Counted from the stretch's first letter, positions 17,629 to 26,325 are shown. The stretch: 64,000 nt of DNA from Algoriphagus sp. (GCF_030694375.1 NZ_JAUXYL010000027.1:1-64000), one strand, 5' to 3'. The notes: generated by a model not told the origin, from the letters alone. A program made the numbers and translations.

Positions 17629-17928
17629 CTACCAATTTTGGATCTCCTCCCACAAATCTTTCCAATCCGGATTAATAGAATTTATCAAATCCTCCTTCTT
17701 CTTTCGACTACCTCCTTTTATCTGTTTTTCTCTCGAGATAGCTTCTTCAATTGAATGAAATGATTCAAAATAAACGAGCTTGGTAACATTATATTTAGCT
17801 GAGAACGATTTTGGGCTCAGTCCATCTCTATGTTCAAAAATTCTACGGACCAAATCATTCGTGACTCCTGTATATAAAACTCTGTTATGATTGTTGGTTA
17901 GAATGTAAATAGCTCCTCCTTGTTGCAT
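17629..17928 (-). CDS. Stand-alone GIY-YIG endonuclease-like protein
   Basis: This 99-aa protein is a single UvrC/URI-type GIY-YIG domain. The motif reads AIYILTNNHNRVLYTGVTNDL, with YIL and YTG in place of GIY and YIG; Arg28-Arg29 (DLVRRIFEHRDG), the following His and the Glu of the VYFESFHSIEEAISREKQIK region fit the catalytic and helix positions. A basic stretch (KGGSRKKKEDLI) follows. Such small proteins are common in Bacteroidota and of unproven function. Here the gene lies inside a field of the same palindromic repeat on both sides, with no other gene, which suggests that repeat and nuclease spread together. Confidence 0.88.
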   Translation of the reverse strand: MQQGGAIYILTNNHNRVLYTGVTNDLVRRIFEHRDGLSPKSFSAKYNVTKLVYFESFHSIEEAISREKQIKGGSRKKKEDLINSINPDWKDLWEEIQNW

Positions 17929-18534
17929 AGCAAATCCAAAGTAAAAAAAATCTTGAAATATGAAAAATAGAGGATATTTAGGTCCATGTTTCTACAATCA
18001 TATTTTGGGCTAAAAGCGATGAATTCTGATCAACGATGTAAAACAAAGAAGCGTCACTGCGAGTGAGGAACGAGCGAAGCAGTCTTTAAAATCCAGAATT
18101 GATTAATTCGATCAGATTGCTTCGGGGGTTTTAATCTGTATCGCAAATATCTATCGTCCAAAATCCCATCGCAATGACGGTAAAACTGGACGTAAATGTA
18201 GAACAATGCTGTCTCAAAAGTAGTTGGAGCGTCACTGCGAGTGAGGAACGAGCGAAGCAGTCTCCAGAATTGATTAATTCGACGGGATTGCTTCGGGGGT
18301 CTTAATCTGTATCGCAAATATCTATCGTCCAAAATCCCCTCGCAATGACGGTAAAACTGGACGTAAATGTAGAACAATGCTGTCTCAAAAGTAGTTGGAG
18401 CGTCACTGCGAGTGAGGAACGAGCGAAGCAGTCTCAAAAATCCCGAATTGATTAATTCGATGGGATTGCTTCGGGGGTTCTTACCTTGAATCTAGATTTT
18501 AAGCGTAAAAAACACCCCTCTCTCAATGTCGTTC
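17929..18534. repeat. Three further palindromic repeat units beside the GIY-YIG gene
   Basis: After about 120 bp of unremarkable sequence, units beginning GCGTCACTGCGAGTGAGG start at 18051, 18229 and 18400. Each carries the 3' half (GATTGCTTCGGGGG) about 55-63 bp later; the first two continue through CTGTATCGCAAATATCTATC to a CGCAATGACGG end. The first two are followed by the same 50-bp linker (starting TAAAACTGGACG, ending AAAGTAGTTGGA), giving units of roughly 170-180 bp. Differences between copies are single bases and short indels. A 127-codon frame on the minus strand through this block is an artefact of the repeat. No other gene is present. Confidence 0.9.
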
Positions 18535-19383
18535 TCACTTCACTCCCATAAACCCCAAAAGATCATCATATCCCCGACTCCAAGTCCAAAAGAACTGCGT
18601 AATCATAGGGATGTGCTTTTTTTGGGGATAGATTTCCAACTTGACGTCCAGATTTTTCTCCTCCACCACTTTCATAAATCTCCCTCTTCCCGCCTGAATA
18701 CTAGGATAGGTTTCTTCTCCCTCCAAAATCAACATCGGAATCTGCCCCTTCTCCAAATGGAAAATCGGTGAAGACTGCTTCCAAATCTCAGGATCTTCGG
18801 TAAACGCATTCAGATATTTGCGCCCTTCCCCGTCTTTGGTCTCCACGAGATAGGTGTACATATCCAAACCCGCCGGATCGATTAAAACAGCACCTTTTAG
18901 TGGGTTTTCTTTCCCCAAACTTTCAAAATCGGAATTCTTCACTGCTACCAATGTGGCCAAATGTCCTCCGGCAGAATGTCCGGAAACAAAAAGCTGTTCG
19001 GGATTCCCACCGTATTTTTGGATGTTTTCTGATGTCCAAATTACTGCCTGAGTTGCTGCTGTTTCCATAGCCGGAACTTGAAACGTGGGATTCAAAGGAT
19101 AATCCACAATTACAGCTACTACTCCCCTTCTCGCCAATCTATTTCCTAAAAAACTGTACATCTCCTTTTTACCGCTTTTCCAACTTCCCCCATAATAGAA
19201 GATCAGAACGGGAAGATTTTCAGCTTTTCTGGGGGCAAAAATATTAAGCTGCTTTTCCGGCAGATTTATTTCTGATTTCGACTGCAAGTAGGAAATGTTT
19301 TTGCTTCGATTCACGGATTTGAAAGCGCATCCAGAAGTGGAAAAGCAAAGGCCAAGAATAACCAAACGGATAATTAATTGCAT
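18535..19383 (-). CDS. Alpha/beta hydrolase lipoprotein, HSL/esterase type
   Basis: This 282-aa protein starts best at the ATG at 19383, which gives a lipoprotein signal ending FSTSGC. It resembles carboxylesterases of the BD-FAE/HSL group: LIFYYGGSWKSGKK is the HGG-like oxyanion motif (His replaced by Tyr), SGHSAGGHLATL is the nucleophile elbow, and the C-terminal KKHIPMI supplies a candidate His. The Asp probably lies in the ILEGEETYPS region, although that stretch is unusual. It should be anchored in a periplasmic or outer membrane leaflet. Substrate unknown. It stands alone between the repeat field and the radical SAM gene. Confidence 0.82.
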   Translation of the reverse strand: MQLIIRLVILGLCFSTSGCAFKSVNRSKNISYLQSKSEINLPEKQLNIFAPRKAENLPVLIFYYGGSWKSGKKEMYSFLGNRLARRGVVAVIVDYPLNPTFQVPAMETAATQAVIWTSENIQKYGGNPEQLFVSGHSAGGHLATLVAVKNSDFESLGKENPLKGAVLIDPAGLDMYTYLVETKDGEGRKYLNAFTEDPEIWKQSSPIFHLEKGQIPMLILEGEETYPSIQAGRGRFMKVVEEKNLDVKLEIYPQKKHIPMITQFFWTWSRGYDDLLGFMGVK

Positions 19384-19504
19384 AAAAGAATTAGATGTAT
19401 TTACTAAATCCAAGAATAGCAGATAAGTTTAAAAGAAACTAAACAAAAACTGCTTTTGGATTAACCCGAAAAGAATCATGAATAAATGAAAGGTATTTTT
19501 TTTT

Positions 19505-21676
19505 CTAAAAAACCAACAACCCATGCTCTCGGAGGATCTCCCAAACCTCGGATTCGAGCATTTCCTCAAAATCTCCCAATTCGGTCTCGTAGTGTTCACG
19601 GATAGGTTTCAAAGTATTCAGCGGCTGTTCGTAGCTGACTTTGGCCAAAAGCCAACACACCCACTCTCCCAACTCAATCGGGAGCTCGACGGCGAAGTCC
19701 TCTTTTTTTCCGGAGAAAATCAGTTCACAAAACCCTTCCTCTGCCTCCATCAGTTCCGGTTGAGCGCCGATCCAGATGATGCGGTTTTGGTCTTTGAAAG
19801 CCGGGAAATCTTCTCCTTGAACTTGCTTTTCGATGTAGTTTTTGGGGATGGTGGTTTGCGGGATTTTGATATCAAACCATTCTTTAAGCGGAATATCAAA
19901 GCCAACTCCATGCATGTAATTGAACAGGGATTTTCGCAGTCCCTCAGAAAAAAGTGCATGATCCACTCCAACCGGATCTTCAAAATCCAGCTCGTTGTTG
20001 GCAAAAGCACCTTCCGCCAAATCGGTGCGCTTCACCCCAAAAGCCTTGGGATCCAATCCCACAGGACTGTGTGCAGTCATAGCAAAACGATGCCAAAAAC
20101 CCGATTGCAACACGCCAGCCTCAAACAGCTGCCGCACCATTTCCATGGAGTCGATTGTCTCCTGCGCAGTCTGTGTTGGATAGCCGTACATCAAATAAGC
20201 ATGTACCATAATACCCGATTGGGTAAAGTGATTCGTCACCTGAGCGACTTGGGCCACTGTTACCCCTTTTTTGATCAGTGCCAAAAGACGATCAGAAGCG
20301 ACCTCCAAGCCACCGGAAACTGCAATGCAGCCTGAGGCTCGAAGCAAACGGCAAAGATCAGCGGTAAAACTACTCTCAAAGCGGATATTCGTCCACCATA
20401 CGACGACCAAACCCCGTCTCAAAATCTCAATCGCCAAGTCCCGCATCAACGCCGGAGGTGCTGCTTCATCGACAAAATGAAATCCATTTGTACCGGTTTG
20501 AGCCATGATTTCTTCTATCCGATCGCATAGAATGGACGCATTAATCGGTTCATAGCGACCGATATAATCGAGCGAAATATCACAAAAGGTGCATTTGCCC
20601 CAGTAGCAACCATGCGCTAGGGTCAACTTATTCCAGCGCCCGTCGCTCCACAGGCGGTGCATGGGATTGGCCACTTCGATTACCGAGAGGTACTCCCGCA
20701 GCTTCAAGTCGCTGTAATCCGGCGTACCCACTTCCCGCTGGGGGAGGTCTTTTACTGCTGAATTGTTGAGAAATTTAACTTCGCCATCTATTCGGACAAA
20801 GGTTCGTTTCAGCTCATTCAGCAATCTTTTTCCATCCAAATAATCCAGCAAAAGCTGAATCGGAGCCTCGCCGTCATCCAAAGTGATGAAGTCGATGTAA
20901 TCGAAAACCCGGGGTTCTTTCAGAGAACGAAGTTCTGTATTCGGGTAGCCTCCACCCATCCACACCTTGATATTAGGATAATTTATTTTAAGGTATTGTC
21001 CACATTTCAGCGCGCCGTAGAGATTGCCCGGAAATGGGACTGAAAAGGCCACTGACTCTGGATTCCAGCTCTGGATTTTCTCTTCCAAAAGCTCAAGCAA
21101 CATCGAATCGATCAAACTCAGAGGTTGGTTCAATGCCTCATCCATTTCGTCAAAAGTCTTGGCCGACATACCTAATCGCTCGGCATAGCGACTGAATCCA
21201 AAATGTGGATCAACCGCCTCAGTGATCAAATCGCCGATATCTTCGAGGTAAAGCGTCGCCAAGTACCGGGCTTTGTCCCGCACTCCCAGCGTCCCAAACG
21301 CCCACTCCAGATCGTCCAACTGTTCAAAACGGCTGGCTTCGGGCAGAAAATTGCCTTCAGAAATGTGATAGGCAAGCGTCGGATTTTTGTCCTGAAGAAA
21401 ATCAATCACCGTCCCGATGGTCTGCAAGTAGGAAGCTTTCATCCTCAGAATTCGAGCGGAATTCTCTGATAACTCCTCGACTTTTTCACCTGCAATTTCA
21501 AAAACTTGATTCAGCCCATTTTTGGAAAAAAGTCTCAGAATCACCTCTATTCCAAGATCTGCTTGACGGGAAGGTACTTGGATGGTATTCAGAAAACCCT
21601 TGATGTAAGCAGTCGCCGGATAGGGCGTATTGAGTTGGGTAAAAGGCGGGGTGATGAAAAGGACTTTGGTTGACAA
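19505..21676 (-). CDS. B12-binding-domain radical SAM protein
   Basis: This 723-aa protein opens with VLFITPPFTQLNTPYPATAY, the usual start of the cobalamin-binding radical SAM class, and has a B12-like region running to about residue 280 with IKVWMGGGYPNTELR and FITLDDGEAPI. The cluster motif is HGCYWGKCTFCDI: Cys357, Cys362 and Cys365, that is C-x4-C-x2-C rather than the usual C-x3-C-x2-C. HFVDEAAPP and SGGLEVASDRLL are later radical SAM strands. The only plausible start is TTG (21676). Members do methylations or complex rearrangements; no substrate gene is adjacent. The gap to the DUF1456 gene holds repeats. Confidence 0.88.
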   Translation of the reverse strand: MSTKVLFITPPFTQLNTPYPATAYIKGFLNTIQVPSRQADLGIEVILRLFSKNGLNQVFEIAGEKVEELSENSARILRMKASYLQTIGTVIDFLQDKNPTLAYHISEGNFLPEASRFEQLDDLEWAFGTLGVRDKARYLATLYLEDIGDLITEAVDPHFGFSRYAERLGMSAKTFDEMDEALNQPLSLIDSMLLELLEEKIQSWNPESVAFSVPFPGNLYGALKCGQYLKINYPNIKVWMGGGYPNTELRSLKEPRVFDYIDFITLDDGEAPIQLLLDYLDGKRLLNELKRTFVRIDGEVKFLNNSAVKDLPQREVGTPDYSDLKLREYLSVIEVANPMHRLWSDGRWNKLTLAHGCYWGKCTFCDISLDYIGRYEPINASILCDRIEEIMAQTGTNGFHFVDEAAPPALMRDLAIEILRRGLVVVWWTNIRFESSFTADLCRLLRASGCIAVSGGLEVASDRLLALIKKGVTVAQVAQVTNHFTQSGIMVHAYLMYGYPTQTAQETIDSMEMVRQLFEAGVLQSGFWHRFAMTAHSPVGLDPKAFGVKRTDLAEGAFANNELDFEDPVGVDHALFSEGLRKSLFNYMHGVGFDIPLKEWFDIKIPQTTIPKNYIEKQVQGEDFPAFKDQNRIIWIGAQPELMEAEEGFCELIFSGKKEDFAVELPIELGEWVCWLLAKVSYEQPLNTLKPIREHYETELGDFEEMLESEVWEILREHGLLVF

Positions 21677-22027
21677 GCGCGCAGAAATTTGACTGGTTCA
21701 AAGGTCGTATTTATTCACCGCAGGGGCGCAAGGAACGCAAAGATAATTTTAAAGAAAGCGCTAATAGTTTTTAAAAAATCAGGGTTGATTAGCGGTCTTA
21801 GCTTTTAAAAAAATCACCACATAGTAACATAGTAGGCGCATAGTTTATCATTACTCAAGGTCTTTCGCTATGATTTCTATGTGACTATGTGGTTTTCAAG
21901 AAAGGCATTTCTGAGTAGTTCAACTCTTGTAAAAAATCTATTCTTTGCGAACCTTCGTGTTCTTAGCGGTTAAAAAATCCTCGCATGATTTGCTCCTCAG
22001 CGGTGAAAATAAAAGATATTTGTACCT
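21677..22027. repeat. Intergenic repeat text without a gene
   Basis: This 351-bp gap has no credible gene. It holds CACCGCAGGGGCGCAAGG and AACGCAAAGAT near 21718, and an inverted repeat, ACCACATAGTAACATAG (21816-21832) against CTATGTGACTATGTGGT (21877-21893), with one mismatch and a 44-bp spacer. Words such as AACCTTCGTGTTCTTAGCGG near 21949 belong to the same kind of intergenic repeat. The right end carries a promoter candidate for the DUF1456 gene. Confidence 0.6.
21989..22022 (+). promoter_or_regulatory. Bacteroidota-type promoter candidate
   Basis: TTTG at 21989-21992 is followed after 22 bp by GATATTTG at 22015-22022, one mismatch from the TAnnTTTG -7 box. The start codon of the DUF1456 gene is at 22028, so the transcript would be leaderless or nearly so. 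Match and spacing are suggestive only. Confidence 0.35.
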
Positions 22028-22492
22028 ATGAGCAACAACGACGTCCTCCGAACCCTTCGCTATACCTTTCACTACCATGATCACAAAATGGCCGAAATTT
22101 TCAATTTGGGGGGAAAATCTGTTTTTGCGGAGGAGGTCAACCATTGGCTCAAAAAAGAGGACGAGCCCGAATTTGCCAAGCTCCAAGACAAGGACTTGGC
22201 TGCTTTTCTCAATGGGCTGATCATCCTGAAACGCGGTCCAAAAGATGACTCCACCCCGGTTGCAGAGAAAACGCTGGACAACAATGCTATCCTGAGAAAG
22301 CTGAAAATCGCCCTCGACATGAAGGATGAGGATATGCTGGAAGTTTTCGGTTTGAGGGGATTCAAACTCAGCAAGCATGAATTGAGTGCTTTTTTCCGAA
22401 AACCAAGCCAAGCCCAATACCGGGAATGCAAGGATCAAATTCTTCGCAATTTCCTGCAGGGCTTGCAGTTGAAGTTTAGGCCAACAGCATAG
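22028..22492 (+). CDS. DUF1456 family protein (YehS-like)
   Basis: This 154-aa cytoplasmic protein consists of two similar halves of about 70 residues. The first has NNDVLRTLRYTFHYHDHKMAEIFNLGG and the second NNAILRKLKIALDMKDEDMLEVFGLRG followed by LSAFFRKPSQAQYRECKDQILRNFLQGL. This duplicated helical layout is that of DUF1456/YehS, which is conserved in many bacteria without a known function. The following DUF2200 gene reads in the same direction 64 bp later. Confidence 0.9.
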   Translation: MSNNDVLRTLRYTFHYHDHKMAEIFNLGGKSVFAEEVNHWLKKEDEPEFAKLQDKDLAAFLNGLIILKRGPKDDSTPVAEKTLDNNAILRKLKIALDMKDEDMLEVFGLRGFKLSKHELSAFFRKPSQAQYRECKDQILRNFLQGLQLKFRPTA

Positions 22493-22556
22493 AAATTCCT
22501 TTTTTCAGCCTAAATTCAACTCGATCTGAATCAGTCTCCACGCCTACTACTTATTC

Positions 22557-22922
22557 ATGAATACTTCACCCGAACATGATGCGCGAATGGCAAAAATGAC
22601 TTTTGCCTCGGTCTACCCGCACTATGTCAACAAAGTGGAAAGAAAAGGTCGGACAAAGGCGGAATTACATCAGGTCATAACTTGGCTCACGGGTTTTGAT
22701 GAACTGAAACTGCAGGAACTGATTGACCAAAAAGCCACTTTTGAAACCTTCTTTGGCGCTGCAAATTTGAACCCGAACGCGCATCTGATTACCGGGGTAA
22801 TCTGCGGTTATCGCATAGAAGAAATTGAAACTCCCCTGACCAAACAAGTGCGGTATCTGGATAAGTTGGTGGATGAACTGGCAAAAGGGAGAAAAATGGA
22901 GAAAATTCTGCGGGAGTCTTAA
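22557..22922 (+). CDS. DUF2200 family protein
   Basis: This 121-aa protein matches DUF2200: RMAKMTFASVYPHYVNKVERKGRTKAEL, ITWLTGFD near residues 41-48, and NPNAHLITGVICGYRIEEIETPL, ending in KQVRYLDKLVDELAKGRKMEKILR. The family is small, cytoplasmic and helical, and has no established function. It probably shares a transcript with the DUF1456 gene upstream. Confidence 0.9.
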   Translation: MNTSPEHDARMAKMTFASVYPHYVNKVERKGRTKAELHQVITWLTGFDELKLQELIDQKATFETFFGAANLNPNAHLITGVICGYRIEEIETPLTKQVRYLDKLVDELAKGRKMEKILRES

Positions 22923-23302
22923 TTCAATTCACTTATCCCTCCGATTCCAATCCTGATTTTGACGGCAGCCTCATTTGAGAATGTCGACTGTGTGTTTGTT
23001 TGCAATCTTCCCAACTTGCCCATGAAGGGTTGGGCTCGATTTTTAGGCTTCGACAGCTTTATCCTTTATAGTGTGCTTTCGATCAGGATTGAAATTTTTT
23101 TTTCAAATTTTGAACTTTCAGTCTTTTCCCTAGTCAAAGTACTCAGTCCGGTGAAGTGGGCTTCATTGGCTGAATTAAACAGGACCGCTTCCTTTTTATC
23201 AAAAAATATCCGCTCAACCCATAATTCCAAGGACCAAGAAAAAAATCATTTTTTCCACCTTGATATTGAATAACTTATACTCACTTATAAAACCAGAAAA
23301 CC
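22923..23302. other. Intergenic region without a recognised feature
   Basis: This 380-bp gap has a 104-codon frame from a TTG at 22959, but its composition (no recognisable domain, no strong start, Phe/Ser-rich tail) suggests chance. A small hairpin (GCCCA...TGGGC near 23018-23036) is present. I see no clear promoter for the dienelactone hydrolase gene. Confidence 0.5.
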
Positions 23303-24190
23303 ATGGAACAACTCCGTAAAGAGGACATCCCTCAGGAAGCTTTTGACCTCTACGACTATTATTGCCACAACAAACTTGACCGAAGGACTTTTATGGAAAA
23401 GCTCTCAGTCTATGCCGTAGGCGGGATTACGCTCGCGGCTCTGATGAGCGCCATGATGCCGGATTACATTAATACCCGTACTGTGGAGCCTACAGATGAA
23501 CGCTTACAAAGCTCCGACTTTGTCATGTATCACTCACCTAAAGGCGGAGGACAAATCAAAGGTTTACTTTCCAAGCCCGCCGGAAAAGGAAAATTCCCTG
23601 GCATCGTGGTGGTACATGAAAACCGTGGACTTAACCCCTACATAGAAGACGTAGGAAGACGCTGCGCTGTGGACGGATTTATCTCCATCGCTCCGGATGC
23701 TTTGACACCATTGGGTGGCTACCCCGGAAATGACGACGAAGGTCGTGCCATGCAGTCCAAACTGGACCGGAACTCGATGTTGGAGGATTTTATTGCGGCA
23801 TACGAATACCTCAAAAATCATCCTGATTGCGATGGAAACGTCGGCGTGGTAGGTTTCTGCTTTGGTGGATGGATTGCCAATATGATGGCTGTGAGAATCC
23901 CTGATTTAGGGGCGGCGGTTCCTTACTACGGAGGTCAGCCTGCCCTTGAAGATGTGCCAAAGATCAATGCACCGCTTTTGGTTATCTATGCTGAACTTGA
24001 TGAACGGGTCAATGCAGGTTGGGCAGCATATGAGGAAGCGCTCAAAGCGAACAATAAAAAATACGAAATGATCAACTATCCCGGGGTCAATCACGGCTTT
24101 CACAACAATACCACGCCTCGGTTCGATGAGGCCGCCGCCAAACAGGCATGGGAAAAGACCATTGCATTTTTCAGAAAAAATTTAAACTGA
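23303..24190 (+). CDS. Dienelactone hydrolase family protein with N-terminal membrane segment
   Basis: This 295-aa alpha/beta hydrolase carries the dienelactone hydrolase triad: Cys186 (GVVGFCFGGW), Asp233 (YAELDERV) and His264 (GVNHGFHN). Residues 26-34 read DRRTFMEKL, followed by a hydrophobic stretch (YAVGGITLAALMSAMM), which is a Tat-like signal or anchor. PGIVVVHENRGLNPY is the oxyanion region. Members hydrolyse enol lactones or other small esters; the true substrate is unknown. A strong terminator follows at once, so the transcript ends here. Confidence 0.9.
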   Translation: MEQLRKEDIPQEAFDLYDYYCHNKLDRRTFMEKLSVYAVGGITLAALMSAMMPDYINTRTVEPTDERLQSSDFVMYHSPKGGGQIKGLLSKPAGKGKFPGIVVVHENRGLNPYIEDVGRRCAVDGFISIAPDALTPLGGYPGNDDEGRAMQSKLDRNSMLEDFIAAYEYLKNHPDCDGNVGVVGFCFGGWIANMMAVRIPDLGAAVPYYGGQPALEDVPKINAPLLVIYAELDERVNAGWAAYEEALKANNKKYEMINYPGVNHGFHNNTTPRFDEAAAKQAWEKTIAFFRKNLN

Positions 24191-24191
24191 C

Positions 24192-24217
24192 AAAAGGGGG
24201 CCACGGCCTCCTTTTTT
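24192..24217 (+). terminator. Rho-independent terminator
   Basis: The stem AAAAGGGGGC pairs with GCCTCCTTTT (one mismatch) around CACG, and runs into T6. It begins one base after the dienelactone hydrolase stop codon. Confidence 0.8.
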
Positions 24218-24299
24218 GTTCCCCACTATTAGTAAAAAGCGTGGTGTTTTTAAGCCCAAGAATAATCTTGAATCAGTTGCTACCATCAGCATCATATTA

Positions 24300-24331
24300 T
24301 TTGATTCTGTTCCATTATTTCCGAATATTTG
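24300..24331 (+). promoter_or_regulatory. Bacteroidota-type promoter candidate
   Basis: TTTG at 24300-24303, a 20-bp spacer, and AATATTTG at 24324-24331 (one mismatch from TAnnTTTG) match the Bacteroidota sigma-A promoter layout. The predicted start of transcription is about 20 bp before the ATG at 24361. Confidence 0.45.
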
Positions 24332-24360
24332 ATAAGCCTTTCTTCTAAATTCCGCATATA

Positions 24361-24990
24361 ATGAAACAGATCATCCCTTACACATCCTATCACGAGGCAA
24401 TTGAGTCTTTTGACAACGGAGCGAAATTTTTTAACCTGTTCAGTCATGCACATGATGGTGTCGTCTCACCGGCTGAGCTCGGAAAAGTGGCAGGAGTAAC
24501 CCATGACAAACAAGCCATGATTCTTTATTTGATGATGTCAATTTCCCGATTGGACAATAAGTCGCGGGAGCGGATCTTGGCCCGATTGGATTCGGAGCTT
24601 TTTAAATGTTATGAAAAATATCGCCCTGTACATATGAGCTTGGATCAACTGCTCGAACTGGGCAAACCCGGCATCAGCTGCACCTTGGTGGGTACTCCAA
24701 AGAAAGTCAGTTCATCAATCTCACTTGGGGCCACTATCATGGTTCCCGTGGTAGTTGGGGCGGTGACGAGTTTCACGATGGTTCCGATTGAGAATTCCTA
24801 CGAAGTCTATGAGTTGTGCTCCGAGGAAAGTGATGCCGTAGTGATGGTGGCGCATGACAACGAAAAAGAATCTCTCCCCGAGCGCAATTTAAGAATCGGA
24901 GGTATGCTAACTTCCCTAAATCATTTCGGAGAAGGCGATCAAGCCCAAAAGGTTTTTTTAGAAGCTCAATTTTATATGGAAGAAGACTAG
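24361..24990 (+). CDS. Hypothetical protein (209 aa)
   Basis: I do not recognise this protein. It has no signal peptide. Residues 1-95 look helical (NGAKFFNLFSHAHDGVVSPAELGKVAGV, an EF-hand- or helix-turn-like stretch), a Ser/Gly/Val-rich segment SISLGATIMVPVVVGAVTSF lies near 118-137, and the rest is strand-like (SYEVYELCSEESDAVVMVAHDN). A good promoter candidate and a terminator upstream mark a new transcription unit. The MgtC-type gene follows 30 bp later, so the two are probably co-transcribed. Confidence 0.75.
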   Translation: MKQIIPYTSYHEAIESFDNGAKFFNLFSHAHDGVVSPAELGKVAGVTHDKQAMILYLMMSISRLDNKSRERILARLDSELFKCYEKYRPVHMSLDQLLELGKPGISCTLVGTPKKVSSSISLGATIMVPVVVGAVTSFTMVPIENSYEVYELCSEESDAVVMVAHDNEKESLPERNLRIGGMLTSLNHFGEGDQAQKVFLEAQFYMEED

Positions 24991-25020
24991 ATTCCGGTCT
25001 TTTTCAAAAACAATTTCAAC

Positions 25021-26310
25021 TTGGAACAACTGCTGATTGACCAACAAGGCTTTTCTCTTTCAAAAGAAGAATTTCTCATCCGCTTGGTAATTGCCATCGG
25101 AATCGGATCGGTGATTGGTCTTGAGCGTCAATTCAGAGCTATAAAGGAGAATTCCCATGGATTTGCGGGAATTCGAACCTTTATCTTTTTGGTTTTATTG
25201 GGATTCATCGCAGCTCTGTTTTATTACCTCTTTTCTCCATGGATCTATGTAGCACTTTTTATCGGGGTCAGTTTGCTTGTTTCGGCTACTTATTGGATTT
25301 CGGCAAACCAAGGCGACCGTGGTTCCACCACCGAATTCAGTTCTTTGTTGGCGTTTGTCTTGGGTTCGATGACATTCATCGGTCTGATCGAAATCAGTCT
25401 GATGATCACCGTAGTGATTGTGGTGGTACTTTCCTCCAAGTTTCGGATTAATACGATCGTGGGAATGATCACAGCGGAGGAGATGTACGATTTCATCCGC
25501 TTTGTTGTCATTGCCTTGTTGATTTTCCCGTTTTTGCCCGATGAGACTTACGGTCCATACGAGGTATTAAATCCGCGGGAGATTGGATGGGTTATACTTT
25601 TTACCTCAGGACTCGGCTTGGTCGGGTATATTTTAACCAAATTTCTTGGTGCAAATAAAGGCATCTTATTGGGGGGAATCGTCGGAGGGCTTGTTTCGAG
25701 TACCGCAGTGACCTGGATCTATGCCAAAAAAAGCAGAGAAAATGAAAATCTGTCCTCAAGTTGTGCTACTGCCATCTTAGCAGCTTCTTCGATCATGTTT
25801 GTTCGCGTATTGATTTGGACATTTATCTTCAACCAAGTACTGTTTAATCGACTGCTCCCAGCCATAGGCCTCATCCTTTTATCCGCCATCGGGATTACGC
25901 TATACATTTATCTAAGGCATCAGTCCAAAAAAATAGAAGCAAACGAAATGCCTCCCTCTAAGCCCCTTGACTTGAAAGGAGCCATTGTGTTTGGATTGAT
26001 TTACAGTTTGATTTTGCTCGTGGTAAGCTACGCAAATGAGAATCTGGGCGACAGCGGAACTTTGATTTCCAGTGCTGTGGCAGGTTTCTCAGACATCGAC
26101 GCGATTACAATTTCCATTTCCAAACTGACCGGAATCAAACTGGATTTGGGAATAGGATTCAATGCTATTTTGCTTGCGGCAATTTCAAACACCCTGGTGA
26201 AAATGGGCATTGGAATCTATGCGGGAAGTAAAGCTCTTCGAAAAAATCTCCTGCTTGGGTACGGAACAATGATTATCACCACTTTGGTTTTATTAATTTT
26301 GATCAGCTAA
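25021..26310 (+). CDS. MgtC/SapB-DUF4010 family membrane protein
   Basis: This 429-aa membrane protein joins an N-terminal MgtC/SapB-like domain (IGIGSVIGLERQFRA, near residue 31, and GFAGIRTFIFLVLLGFI) with a C-terminal DUF4010 domain containing several membrane helices and GFSDIDAITISISKLT. MgtC-type proteins modulate magnesium and phosphate physiology; the fused family is uncharacterised. The frame after the previous stop has no ATG near the conserved N-terminus, so TTG at 25021 is the likely start. Weak initiation and the 30-bp gap suggest translation tied to the upstream gene. Confidence 0.88.
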   Translation: MEQLLIDQQGFSLSKEEFLIRLVIAIGIGSVIGLERQFRAIKENSHGFAGIRTFIFLVLLGFIAALFYYLFSPWIYVALFIGVSLLVSATYWISANQGDRGSTTEFSSLLAFVLGSMTFIGLIEISLMITVVIVVVLSSKFRINTIVGMITAEEMYDFIRFVVIALLIFPFLPDETYGPYEVLNPREIGWVILFTSGLGLVGYILTKFLGANKGILLGGIVGGLVSSTAVTWIYAKKSRENENLSSSCATAILAASSIMFVRVLIWTFIFNQVLFNRLLPAIGLILLSAIGITLYIYLRHQSKKIEANEMPPSKPLDLKGAIVFGLIYSLILLVVSYANENLGDSGTLISSAVAGFSDIDAITISISKLTGIKLDLGIGFNAILLAAISNTLVKMGIGIYAGSKALRKNLLLGYGTMIITTLVLLILIS

Positions 26311-26325
26311 TAAAATCTAAAAATT

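Noticed and set aside
18054..18437. 127-codon minus-strand frame in the repeat field.
   Set aside because: It is a translation of the repeats themselves (the same LLRSFLTRSDAPTTFETALF appears twice) with no start signal.
17353..18500. CRISPR array.
   Set aside because: Repeats are 49 bp or about 175 bp with the 'spacers' themselves conserved, no cas genes nearby, and a palindromic unit design.
19523..20335. 270-codon plus-strand frame opposite the radical SAM gene.
   Set aside because: It is antisense to a well supported gene and shows no domain.
22959..23273. 104-codon frame starting with TTG in an intergenic gap.
   Set aside because: No domain, weak start, no conserved pattern and no operon context.
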